From contig CAKZVJ010000056.1 in the NCBI GenBank assembly GCA_937923345.1, positions 1-55,540 of the forward strand: a DNA stretch of 55,540 bases, written 5' to 3'. The translations under genes and the position numbers were made by a program. This DNA is from an uncultured Saprospiraceae bacterium (lineage in GTDB: Bacteria > Bacteroidota > Bacteroidia > Chitinophagales > Saprospiraceae). Within the stretch, counting starts at the first letter, position 1. The number at the start of each line of letters is the position of its first letter. The notes beneath the pieces were generated by a model, which was given only the letters and a program-made list of their open reading frames with translations, searched no databases and was not told the DNA's origin. Positions 47,922 through 55,540 of this stretch are shown here, piece after piece.

Positions 47922-49232
47922 TTGAAGACAAAAGATAAGCAAAAGACAAAAGTAAAGGTGATCACGCTGGGCTGCTCAAAGAACCTTGTGGACTCTGAAA
48001 ATATCATCACGCAACTACAGGGTAATGATATCGCCGCTGAGCATGAAGGGCTTCTTGACGACTCTAATGTAGTGGTTATCAATACCTGTGGATTTATCGA
48101 TCGAGCTAAAGAAGAGTCGGTGAATACCATACTGGAGTATGCTGATATCAAAGCCAATGGCGGCATCGAAAAGCTATATGTGACGGGTTGTCTCTCTGAG
48201 CGATACAAGAATGATCTGGAAGAAGAAATCCCAGAAGTGGATGCTTATTTTGGAACGATGGAGCTGCCAGGTCTTTTGGCAAAATTTAATGCAGATTATA
48301 AACATGAACTGCTAGGGGAGCGGACCATCACCACGCCACAGCACTATGCTTTCCTAAAAATATCGGAAGGCTGTAACCGGACCTGTTCTTTTTGTGCCAT
48401 CCCATTGATGCGTGGAAAGCACATCTCTAGGCCGATAGAGGAGCTGGTAAAAGAGGCAGCCAATCTGGCCAAATATGGCGTGAAAGAGTTGATGCTGATC
48501 GCTCAAGAATTGACATACTACGGTCTAGATATTTATAAGGAACGGCAGTTGCCGCAACTATTGGAAGCCCTAGCCGCCGTGGAAGGGATAGAATGGATAC
48601 GCCTACATTATGCCTATCCAAGTAAATTTCCGCGAGACATATTTACAGCCATGGCAAAGTCCAAAGAGGTTTGCAATTATTTAGACATTCCGCTTCAGCA
48701 TGCGGACGATGCGGTGCTGCATAGAATGCGTAGACAAATTACCGTGCAAGAAACTGAAGACTTAATCAACTATGCTAGAGAAACGGTCCCTGGTATAGCG
48801 ATAAGGACAACCATGCTCGTTGGGTTCCCCGGAGAAACAGAGGCGGAGTTTCAAAATCTAATGGACTTTGTAGAGCGCATGAGATTTGATAGACTAGGTG
48901 TTTTTCAATATTCACATGAGGAAGGGACTATCGCGCATGACCTAGAAGATGATGTTTCTGAAGAAGTGAAAAGAGAACGAGCGAGTAGATTGATGCAGTT
49001 GCAAGAAGGAATTAGCTTATCGCTAAACGAGCAAAAAGTAGGGAATACCTATAGAGTACTAGTGGATAAGAAGGAAGGTGATTTCTTCTATGCGCGCTCA
49101 GAGTTTGATTCCCCTGAAGTAGATAACGAGGTCTTGATAGACGCTAGAAAGCACTTTCTGAGGGTAGGCGATTTCGCGGAGGTGAAAGTAACCGAGGCTA
49201 CAGAATTTGACTTGTACGCTGAGCCTGTTTAG
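47922..49232 (+). CDS. rimO: Ribosomal protein S12 methylthiotransferase RimO
   Basis: A radical-SAM methylthiotransferase of 436 residues that thiomethylates an Asp of ribosomal protein S12. It has the N-terminal UPF0004 domain with VITLGCSKNLVDSE, the radical SAM cluster motif in GCNRTCSFCAIPLMRGKH, and a C-terminal TRAM-like domain. The start is placed at TTG 47922, giving MKTKDKQKTKVKVITLGC, which matches the usual Bacteroidota RimO opening. The longer form from ATG 47880 adds 14 residues that are not family-like and would begin upstream of the predicted -7 box. The 3' end overlaps the convergent nuclease gene by four bases. Confidence 0.93.
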   Translation: MKTKDKQKTKVKVITLGCSKNLVDSENIITQLQGNDIAAEHEGLLDDSNVVVINTCGFIDRAKEESVNTILEYADIKANGGIEKLYVTGCLSERYKNDLEEEIPEVDAYFGTMELPGLLAKFNADYKHELLGERTITTPQHYAFLKISEGCNRTCSFCAIPLMRGKHISRPIEELVKEAANLAKYGVKELMLIAQELTYYGLDIYKERQLPQLLEALAAVEGIEWIRLHYAYPSKFPRDIFTAMAKSKEVCNYLDIPLQHADDAVLHRMRRQITVQETEDLINYARETVPGIAIRTTMLVGFPGETEAEFQNLMDFVERMRFDRLGVFQYSHEEGTIAHDLEDDVSEEVKRERASRLMQLQEGISLSLNEQKVGNTYRVLVDKKEGDFFYARSEFDSPEVDNEVLIDARKHFLRVGDFAEVKVTEATEFDLYAEPV

Positions 49233-51163
49233 TTATTGATAATGATTAATTTTTCGGTATAGTCCACAGACCGCCCTGTAAGTCTGAGGATATACATACC
49301 GGCTCCAAGGCTTTGTATATTGGGTAAACTTACGTTGTCATCTTCAATGGCTCCTAATGACTCGGTGATCATTAATTGTCCAGCCATATTGAATAATTCC
49401 GCAGTTATGTTTTGTTTTTCTTCTATCTGAAATGAAATTTGGTCAGCAGGTAAAAAAGGGTTAGGTACAAATATTCCATCTTCATTGTAGACAATTGGGT
49501 CACCCATGATGACTTCGGCATCCATATCTAGGTATACCGAAAATCCATCATGATCTGAAGCTCTAAAGGGCACATCTAAGGCTAACATAGATTCTGGAAA
49601 ATCACAATTGCCTCGACCGTACTGAAAATTAGAAACGACTAAATCTGGGGAGTCAGATACCAAGCAATGATCGAGCATTTGAGCGTTTCCTCTAAATACA
49701 AATGAGTAGCGTTCTTCTTCAGGTGGAAAAGTTGCAGATATATTAATCAAAGGGATTACACCTTGAGGACTTGGTGGAAATTGTGCACCTAGGGAGGGTG
49801 TGCCAGCTATTTGATTTACAACGTCTACATAGCCATCCGAAAATTGATACGCATTGAAATCACCTAAGACTACAATTTCCTTGTCTTCATCCTGAAGATC
49901 GCTGAGCATTTGCGCCACTGATATGGCTTGTGCATTTCTTTTACGTCTAACAAAGTCGCTATTGGATCCAGTGATGCCACTCAATGAACGTTGGTGCAAA
50001 TTGAGAAGGCTCAATTCTTCTTCGCCGTCCTCAGTATTGATAAACCCTTCTAAAAGTAAGGGGGCTCGATCATGGAGCGAACCACCATCAAATGACTGAG
50101 TAGTCCCGAGTGCTTCTATATTCTGAACGGTGAAAGTAGCCTGTACGAGATAGCCATTATTAATACTACCAGTCGGGTTGATGCTTTGAGCGCTATAGGT
50201 TGCTCCCGTTTGCGAGTTTAGCAGTGCCGCTAAGTCTTCAAACTCCTGCGACCCTCCGACTTCTTGCAGGGCTACTATGTCTGGTGTCTGTAAGACATTT
50301 TGAATGTAATTCGCAATTTTCTGTAAGCGTAGTTCATAGCTTGCATCTTCTCTTTCTAGAAAAAGTGCGTTTAGACAGCCGATGTTAAATTCACTTTCTT
50401 GAGGAGCGATAGTCTCAGGAATACTATCTTCATCGGAGATAGTATAGGCAATAGGGTAGAGCGCATAATTAAAGTCTTCCTGTACGATTATGCCTGTGCC
50501 TGTTATCTTCATATCCGCATGCAAGAATGCATTGGAAGATAATCCCAGACCGTCAGGTACAAAAAAGAAAACATCCGGATTGCCATCCCAGACGGGCAAT
50601 CCATTGATGCCCGGAAACTCTGCACCAGGTTCTCTAAGTGGCCGAGTTGCTGCACCACTAACGTATGCAAGGTTGGCTCCTATTGATGGGCCTGTTATGA
50701 GCATATCTGTAAAAGAAACCAGTTGCCCTTCGGCAAACTCTAATGCATTGATGCTTTGTAAATCTGGACCTGGAAAACTGTCATTAATTTCTACGGGGAT
50801 AAGAGGGGTGCTATTTTTACCTTGTTTGTTTACTGTTTGTGCTTGGATAGCAGTATTGTTATTAAATTCACGAACAGTACCAGTAACACTAACGATATCA
50901 CCGATTTCAAAATCGGTAGCGTCGTCCCAATCTACAAGTATCCCTTCTGAAGATCTTGGATTACCATCCTCCGTCATAGACTGAACGTACATCAGGTCTC
51001 TATCTATTGCTGTTATGATTGCTTGATTCACCGTAACCTGGTCATTGAGTAGAGGAGAAACACTGTTCTCTCCTTGTATTTGTGCGATACTAAACTCGTT
51101 TTGACTAAATCCTACAGCCAAGATTATGAACTGGAATATGGATATTATTAAGAATAATCTCAA
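49229..51163 (-). CDS. Secreted OB-fold plus endonuclease/exonuclease/phosphatase protein with T9SS domain
   Basis: A 644-residue exported nuclease-type protein. A signal peptide ends AVGFSQ. An OB-fold (YhcR/ExeM-like) domain covers about 20-110 (FEIGDIVSVTGTVREFNN). The EEP catalytic domain covers about 255-540, with IVALQEVGG, SLLNLHQRS, VVLGDFNAYQFSDGY and FRASDHDGFSVYL. A T9SS type A domain begins at FVPNPFLPADQISF. The architecture matches extracellular DNases of the ExeM/NucH kind, so it likely degrades extracellular DNA. Its 3' end overlaps rimO by four bases. It is a second exported EEP protein alongside the one at 28383. Confidence 0.88.
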   Translation of the reverse strand: MRLFLIISIFQFIILAVGFSQNEFSIAQIQGENSVSPLLNDQVTVNQAIITAIDRDLMYVQSMTEDGNPRSSEGILVDWDDATDFEIGDIVSVTGTVREFNNNTAIQAQTVNKQGKNSTPLIPVEINDSFPGPDLQSINALEFAEGQLVSFTDMLITGPSIGANLAYVSGAATRPLREPGAEFPGINGLPVWDGNPDVFFFVPDGLGLSSNAFLHADMKITGTGIIVQEDFNYALYPIAYTISDEDSIPETIAPQESEFNIGCLNALFLEREDASYELRLQKIANYIQNVLQTPDIVALQEVGGSQEFEDLAALLNSQTGATYSAQSINPTGSINNGYLVQATFTVQNIEALGTTQSFDGGSLHDRAPLLLEGFINTEDGEEELSLLNLHQRSLSGITGSNSDFVRRKRNAQAISVAQMLSDLQDEDKEIVVLGDFNAYQFSDGYVDVVNQIAGTPSLGAQFPPSPQGVIPLINISATFPPEEERYSFVFRGNAQMLDHCLVSDSPDLVVSNFQYGRGNCDFPESMLALDVPFRASDHDGFSVYLDMDAEVIMGDPIVYNEDGIFVPNPFLPADQISFQIEEKQNITAELFNMAGQLMITESLGAIEDDNVSLPNIQSLGAGMYILRLTGRSVDYTEKLIIINN

Positions 51164-51268
51164 TTGTTTTTATATTTTTAACTGCTTTTAGATAAATGAT
51201 TAGAGTCGTGTTTTATCAGAAATGCATGGTAAAATTAAACAATTTCAATCAACATCTATTTCATACTT

Positions 51269-51733
51269 ATGAATAATACAGACAATTCTATATTTTCAAA
51301 GGATATTGACCCGTATCGTCAGGTCTTGATTGTGATGGCTGTATTTATAGTGATTCTTCTGTTATCTGAGCTGGTGGATGCAGCTGGGATAAGCGATATC
51401 GAAGCAGCTTTCCCATGGACTCTAGCTGCAAGTTTTCTTTTGTTTTTTTCGATATTTAACAGTGTGTATAGTCTAACCGCCAAAGACGACAATTCGTATT
51501 GGACGAAGTCTTTTTTCTGTTTTGCTGGAATGGCAGCACTATCTGGCCTGATAGCTTACGTTATGGCTGGGATCCCTTTTGAGGAAATTGGTGCTTACAA
51601 ATGGATATATTTTGTCATAACATTCGTATATCTAGTCTTCATAAGTATTATAGGATTTATGAAGAGAATTGTGAATTTTGCCCAAAAAGAAGAATGGACC
51701 AAGCCGATGAGACGATCAAAAAAACGAAGTTAA
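51269..51733 (+). CDS. Four-TM membrane protein, unknown
   Basis: A 154-residue inner-membrane protein with four hydrophobic helices (about 18-40, 50-70, 82-102 and 112-132). A polar N-terminus precedes them, and a basic C-terminal tail ends KPMRRSKKRS. There is no motif I recognise. It is divergent from the nuclease gene and convergent with the AAA gene, and is probably transcribed alone. The role is unknown. Confidence 0.7.
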   Translation: MNNTDNSIFSKDIDPYRQVLIVMAVFIVILLLSELVDAAGISDIEAAFPWTLAASFLLFFSIFNSVYSLTAKDDNSYWTKSFFCFAGMAALSGLIAYVMAGIPFEEIGAYKWIYFVITFVYLVFISIIGFMKRIVNFAQKEEWTKPMRRSKKRS

Positions 51734-51802
51734 CAACGATAGCAAAATTTACAGGTAGTGATTACCAGTGTCTTTTCATGGAATTATAATGCTATCGCTG
51801 TT
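51732..51802. other. 13-bp-arm inverted repeat between convergent genes
   Basis: AACAACGATAGCA (51732-51744) pairs with TGCTATCGCTGTT (51790-51802) at 12 of 13 positions across a 45-base loop. It lies between the convergent four-TM gene and the AAA gene. There is no T tract, so its role as a terminator is doubtful. Confidence 0.45.
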
Positions 51803-51838
51803 CTACTTACGTTTAGGAATTTATTCCCAATTTATTTT

Positions 51839-54451
51839 TTAAAATCCAATGCTTCTTCTGCTTGCTGTTTCAGTTTCCATTAGCTGGAATCCTACAACGT
51901 CTTCTTGCTTTATAGTGTGGATAAGCATCCAGTCTCTATTCTCATTTGGAACATCAGCCATACGAAGATTTTGACGTTTAATGGCTTCATTTATAATCTT
52001 GCGCATAGTCCTCGCATTACCGAAGTACTTATGCTTTCCTTGGATTAGCTTATCGATATAAAGTACTAGGTGTTTTTCTGCTTCCTCATCTAATCTAAGT
52101 TCTTCTTTATCGAGCATCATCTTAGCTATGAGCAAGAGTTCCTCCGCAGAGTAATCTTTGAAAGTAAACTGCTTATCAAAACGTGACATCAATCCTGGGT
52201 TGGCTTCGATAAAGACATTCATTTCCTGCGGATATCCAGCTACTATGACCATTAGCTCTCCTCTATGATCCTCCATTTTCTTGAGCAATGTTTCTATGGC
52301 TTCCCGCCCAAAGTCTGAATTACCCCCTTTTACTAATGAGTATGCTTCGTCTATGAATAAGCCTCCACCCATCGCTTTATCGATGAGCTCACTAGTTTTA
52401 ATCGCTGTTTGACCAACGTACCCTGCTACAAGTGACTTTCGATCACATTCTATCAAATGACCTCTTTCAAGGATACCTAATGCTTTATAGAGCTGCACAA
52501 GAATTCTAGCAACGGTAGTCTTACCAGTACCGGGATTTCCTTTGAACACAGTATGTATGGAAAATGCTCTTCTGACATCTCTTCCAATATCTTTATAATA
52601 GCGAACTAGTTTGACCATTTCGTCTACTTCTTGTTTCAACTCAGATAAGCCTACTAAATCATGTAATTGAGAAAGGGAAGATTGTAAAAGTTCTTCATCT
52701 ATCGGCATCTCTACAAAACTTTGACTATTTTGATCAAAGAACTTTTCTAAATCCTTTGTAGTTAAAGTAGAAATTTCAGCATCTGGCAGATCATCGACAT
52801 TGATAGTATCAGACATAAGTCTGAGGGCCATATTTTGCTTTGCCTCTTCTATCAGACCATTGATAAATCTAGCGTTACCAAACTGATCGTCTCTGTTTCT
52901 ATATATCTCGAAGATTCGCTTATTGATAAATTTCTTGGCCTCTACATCAATCATTACGCCACGCTTTTCAGCGGTGAAGTCAGATATCTCCATCAATTCA
53001 TCTGGCGTATAGTCTGGGAAGCTAATAACATGTTTGATTCTAGAATTTAGACCTGGATTACTGTCTAAGAAATTTTGCATTTCTTTTGGGTATCCTGCAC
53101 AAATTATCGCGATGTCACCCTCACCGTCTGACATTTCTTTGAGCAATACTTCGATTACCTCCCGACCAAAATCTTTGCCGTCGTTTCCTCTGTTAGTTAA
53201 TGAGTATGCTTCATCTACAAACAAGATTCCTCCTCTTGCTTTTTCTATGGCTTTCTTCACCTTAGGGGCTGTCTGCCCGATGAATTCACCTACCAAATCA
53301 GCTCTTCCCACCTCGAACACTTTACCATGAGATAGTAGGCCTAAAGAGTTGTATATCTTTCCTAAAAGATGGGCCACAGTAGTTTTGCCAGTACCTGGAT
53401 TTCCCTTGAAAATACTATGTAGATTGAATTGCTGATCCTCTTCTAAACCTTTGTCTTTTCTTATTTTTAAAAACTTAAGATAAGTAGATAATTCATTTAT
53501 TTGAGCTTTTACAGTACGTAAGCCAATAAGTTGATCAAGCTCTACTTTAGCCTCTTCGAAGCTAAGCTTTACGGTTTGCTCCACTCCTTTAGCTGACTTT
53601 AGGTTCTTTACAGTATTATAATTTAAAGATCCCACGGATGTCTCCTCTGTATCACCCACCTCAAATGGAACCACGGCAATGACTTGGTCCATGAATACTA
53701 CCTCCAAAGTGTAATTATCTCTATACCAATAACCGATATTGTCTGAACCATACCCAGTATCTAAAATGATTTCCCCTCGGTGCTGTTTAATTTCTCTAAA
53801 GTAAGACATAAAGGCCTTGTGCTGGCCAGCGTCATTGTAGAAATTGAAATGCAATTCTAAAGGAAAATAATCGTGCTTGTATAAATTCTGAAGGCACAAT
53901 TCAATGTTGATGTATCTTGTATTAGGCGCAGCAAATGATTTTAAATATACTCTTTTATCTATTGACAATCCATCTCGCGCGCTTTCAAATAACTTGATAG
54001 ACTTAGTTTCAAAATACTTATTTTGATCTGGTAACACAAAGCCACCATCAACTATGTAAAAATTGATTTCACCAATCTTGGTATTACCCATGCTTACCTC
54101 CCAAGTATATCTACCTCTTTTCCACCAACCAGGCTCAGGAGTTCCCCAACCTTCTCTAACATAGAAGATGTTTTTGTCCTTACTGATTTTGACTTTCTTG
54201 TCTAGTGAGCATAGCTTCTCATTTGTATCCTTGTTGTAGCATACAAAGGTGAGCGTACTTTCCCAATCTGTTTCATCAAATAGCTTGTTATAGAATGATA
54301 ACTCGCAATACAGATATCGTGCCTCATGCTCATCATAGACAACTCTATATTTTTTTTGATTATGAAAGAGATTTTCTTTCGACCCAAATACTTTGAGATC
54401 TTTAATCTTGTAATAAAGCCCAGCTTTATCTTCATTGTCATTCAGTATCAT
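51839..54451 (-). CDS. Double AAA (CbbX/EccA-like) ATPase with duplicated N-terminal beta domain
   Basis: An 870-residue cytosolic protein. Residues 19-136 and 152-267 are two diverged copies of one beta-rich domain (ARYLYCELSFYN / TRYINIELCLQN; GWWKRGRYTWEVS / GYWYRDNYTLEVV). Two AAA+ domains of the CbbX/SpoVK group follow. Walker A motifs are GNPGTGKTTVAHLL (K356) and GNPGTGKTTVARIL (K644); Walker B motifs are GGILFVDEAYSL and GGLFIDEAYSL. Each AAA has a C-terminal lid with an FGNAR sensor-2 segment. Family members remodel partner proteins (CbbX-Rubisco, EccA-type VII secretion). No such partner is seen here. The N-terminal repeats may bind the substrate. Confidence 0.88.
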   Translation of the reverse strand: MILNDNEDKAGLYYKIKDLKVFGSKENLFHNQKKYRVVYDEHEARYLYCELSFYNKLFDETDWESTLTFVCYNKDTNEKLCSLDKKVKISKDKNIFYVREGWGTPEPGWWKRGRYTWEVSMGNTKIGEINFYIVDGGFVLPDQNKYFETKSIKLFESARDGLSIDKRVYLKSFAAPNTRYINIELCLQNLYKHDYFPLELHFNFYNDAGQHKAFMSYFREIKQHRGEIILDTGYGSDNIGYWYRDNYTLEVVFMDQVIAVVPFEVGDTEETSVGSLNYNTVKNLKSAKGVEQTVKLSFEEAKVELDQLIGLRTVKAQINELSTYLKFLKIRKDKGLEEDQQFNLHSIFKGNPGTGKTTVAHLLGKIYNSLGLLSHGKVFEVGRADLVGEFIGQTAPKVKKAIEKARGGILFVDEAYSLTNRGNDGKDFGREVIEVLLKEMSDGEGDIAIICAGYPKEMQNFLDSNPGLNSRIKHVISFPDYTPDELMEISDFTAEKRGVMIDVEAKKFINKRIFEIYRNRDDQFGNARFINGLIEEAKQNMALRLMSDTINVDDLPDAEISTLTTKDLEKFFDQNSQSFVEMPIDEELLQSSLSQLHDLVGLSELKQEVDEMVKLVRYYKDIGRDVRRAFSIHTVFKGNPGTGKTTVARILVQLYKALGILERGHLIECDRKSLVAGYVGQTAIKTSELIDKAMGGGLFIDEAYSLVKGGNSDFGREAIETLLKKMEDHRGELMVIVAGYPQEMNVFIEANPGLMSRFDKQFTFKDYSAEELLLIAKMMLDKEELRLDEEAEKHLVLYIDKLIQGKHKYFGNARTMRKIINEAIKRQNLRMADVPNENRDWMLIHTIKQEDVVGFQLMETETASRRSIGF

Positions 54452-54727
54452 ATCTATTTGCTTAGTGGAAATTATATCCTTAATGATATGACAATTGAAA
54501 AATTCTTGCCAAAATATGCAGTTCTAGGCCTTTCAGAGTAGGGTAGACCTATATGATAATTACCGCACGGATAGCAAGATGACTCTGTATTTTTTATACA
54601 AGGCGAAAATCTAATATGTGAAATTTTTCATCTAAGATGACGGAAGATAGGAAACAAGACAAATTTTTTATAACAATGTGCTTTCATGCTTAACAATGTG
54701 TTTGCGAGAAATACAGGATGCCAGCCC

Positions 54728-55456
54728 TTAACCTTGATAAGACCCAAGACTGTCCAATTCACTTTCTTCTTTTGCGGTTCTTTTTGCCTTTTTGATAGCA
54801 TGATTGGACTCGTATATTACATAGTTTTCGTATCGAGCAGGGTCGTTACCATCCCATATGTCTTTGCCTATATTACAAAGGATAACAAGGTCTTGATAGA
54901 TCTTATTACCAAGCGCTACACGACGCTCTACAGAGATATCCCGTTCTGACACTTTATCTTGTTGTATATGCATTGCATTTTCAAAATACTGATAGGCATC
55001 GACTACCTTTGAAATCACCTTTTCATTCATTCCGACTTCTGCAAGAAAGTCGATTTGTTGTCTTGCAACACGAGCTACACGTCTCCCACAGAAAAGTAAT
55101 TGTGCGTCAGTCATGTCTCCTAATTTTGCTGTTCCGAACTTACGATATCGTCCGCTTGTATTATGGTATTTGACTGCTACACGAGTCATTAGGCTCCGGA
55201 TAACGGCTCTTAATTTATCGGCAGCTTCATACTTTTTCTGAGTGACAATCATTTGGTCGCCAACCGCTTCATCATCGTTTGGCAGCTCTTTAAAACGTTC
55301 ACATCGGGTATAAAGGCTTTCCATTTTTTGCTTATCATAGCCATATTCTATGAAGGCTGTTATGTCTCTCTTGGCATACTTCAGGCGTTCCATACACTGC
55401 ATATATAGGTCTGCATCAGGGAAATTGTATACGCGATTCTCAGGTTGCTTTTTCAT
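54728..55456 (-). CDS. All-alpha hypothetical protein
   Basis: A 242-residue protein, strongly helical and charged, with no signal peptide or membrane segment. It begins MKKQPENRVYNFPDADLYM and contains LKYAKRDITAFIEYGYDKQK, a central RRVARVARQQIDFLAEVG helix and NKIYQDLVILCNIGKDIWDG. I do not recognise a named family. Length and repeated helix pairs suggest a helical bundle, perhaps four-helix. It is 277 bases upstream of the AAA gene on the same strand, so a functional link to that ATPase is possible but unproven. The flanking spacer shows only a short repeat, AACAATGTG (twice near 54675-54702). Confidence 0.65.
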   Translation of the reverse strand: MKKQPENRVYNFPDADLYMQCMERLKYAKRDITAFIEYGYDKQKMESLYTRCERFKELPNDDEAVGDQMIVTQKKYEAADKLRAVIRSLMTRVAVKYHNTSGRYRKFGTAKLGDMTDAQLLFCGRRVARVARQQIDFLAEVGMNEKVISKVVDAYQYFENAMHIQQDKVSERDISVERRVALGNKIYQDLVILCNIGKDIWDGNDPARYENYVIYESNHAIKKAKRTAKEESELDSLGSYQG

Positions 55457-55540
55457 GGCGGTTGCTTAGTTGTCTTCGCAATATAAAACGATAATTCAGA
55501 TCATAAAAATAATTAATATGTTAATTTATTTTACTTATTT

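Noticed and set aside
55457-55540. Terminal 84 bases
   Set aside because: AT-rich upstream region of the last gene; no clear -33/-7 pair could be supported.

Overview
The window looks like a chromosomal segment of a Bacteroidota bacterium, most likely from the Saprospiria/marine Lewinella-like side. I infer this from four proteins with C-terminal type IX secretion (T9SS) sorting domains, gldA, a TonB receptor paired with a DUF5689 lipoprotein, TAnnTTTG-type -7 promoter boxes, moderately AT-rich coding DNA and GC-rich hairpin-bearing intergenic blocks. No rRNA, tRNA, CRISPR array, integrase, transposase or phage gene was recognised. The window starts inside fbaA; the last gene is complete.

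Layout. 1-6.6 kb: 3' end of fbaA with its terminator, then two large T9SS-exported proteins. The first has an 8-bp tandem array (11 full copies) immediately after its start codon. A decayed second copy of the fbaA 3' end lies downstream of the pair, so the two genes look inserted or duplicated between fbaA and dnaG. 6.6-14 kb: dnaG, a non-coding stretch with an orphan terminator and a 49-codon ORF, a TPR hybrid histidine kinase with an eroded ATP-binding domain, dapB, an RDD membrane protein and a YkuK-like RNase H fold protein. 14-21.6 kb: a YyaL/SSP411 thioredoxin-like lipoprotein, a 0.9-kb repeat mosaic, an FMN reductase, a UPF0173 hydrolase-parA operon without parB, a small DNA-binding-like protein, a hicAB pair and a tRNA1(Val) methyltransferase.

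21.7-33.3 kb: a TonB receptor-DUF5689 lipoprotein operon; a repeat region with a 7x8-bp array and an 86-bp tandem repeat; a truncated secreted gene; the remnant of a toxin-antitoxin pair (intact HTH gene, 5'-truncated acetyltransferase-like partner); a secreted nuclease-family protein, a PIF1-like helicase and an S46 dipeptidyl-peptidase. 33.4-45 kb: a lamin-tail/Calx-beta/OB-fold T9SS protein, a two-TM K+ channel, an SSS symporter, a SRPBCC protein, gldA with a YfcE-type phosphoesterase, a fatty-acid desaturase, a SpoU methyltransferase, a GT-C membrane glycosyltransferase and pyrG. 45-55.5 kb: an exported unknown, an outer-membrane barrel, rimO (start revised to a TTG), a second nuclease-family T9SS protein, a four-TM protein, a large double-AAA (CbbX-like) ATPase with a duplicated N-terminal beta domain and an all-alpha unknown.

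Themes. Core genes (fbaA, dnaG, dapB, parA, rimO, pyrG, gldA) are mixed with secreted and outer-membrane proteins. Two exported nuclease-family proteins, a TonB receptor/DUF5689 pair and an OB-fold surface protein suggest scavenging of extracellular nucleic acid or phosphate (inference). I found no convincing novel multi-gene system. The best leads are the 8-bp array at the start of a secreted metalloprotease-like gene, the duplicated fbaA tail, the eroded kinase, the duplicated-domain AAA protein and the decayed toxin-antitoxin locus.
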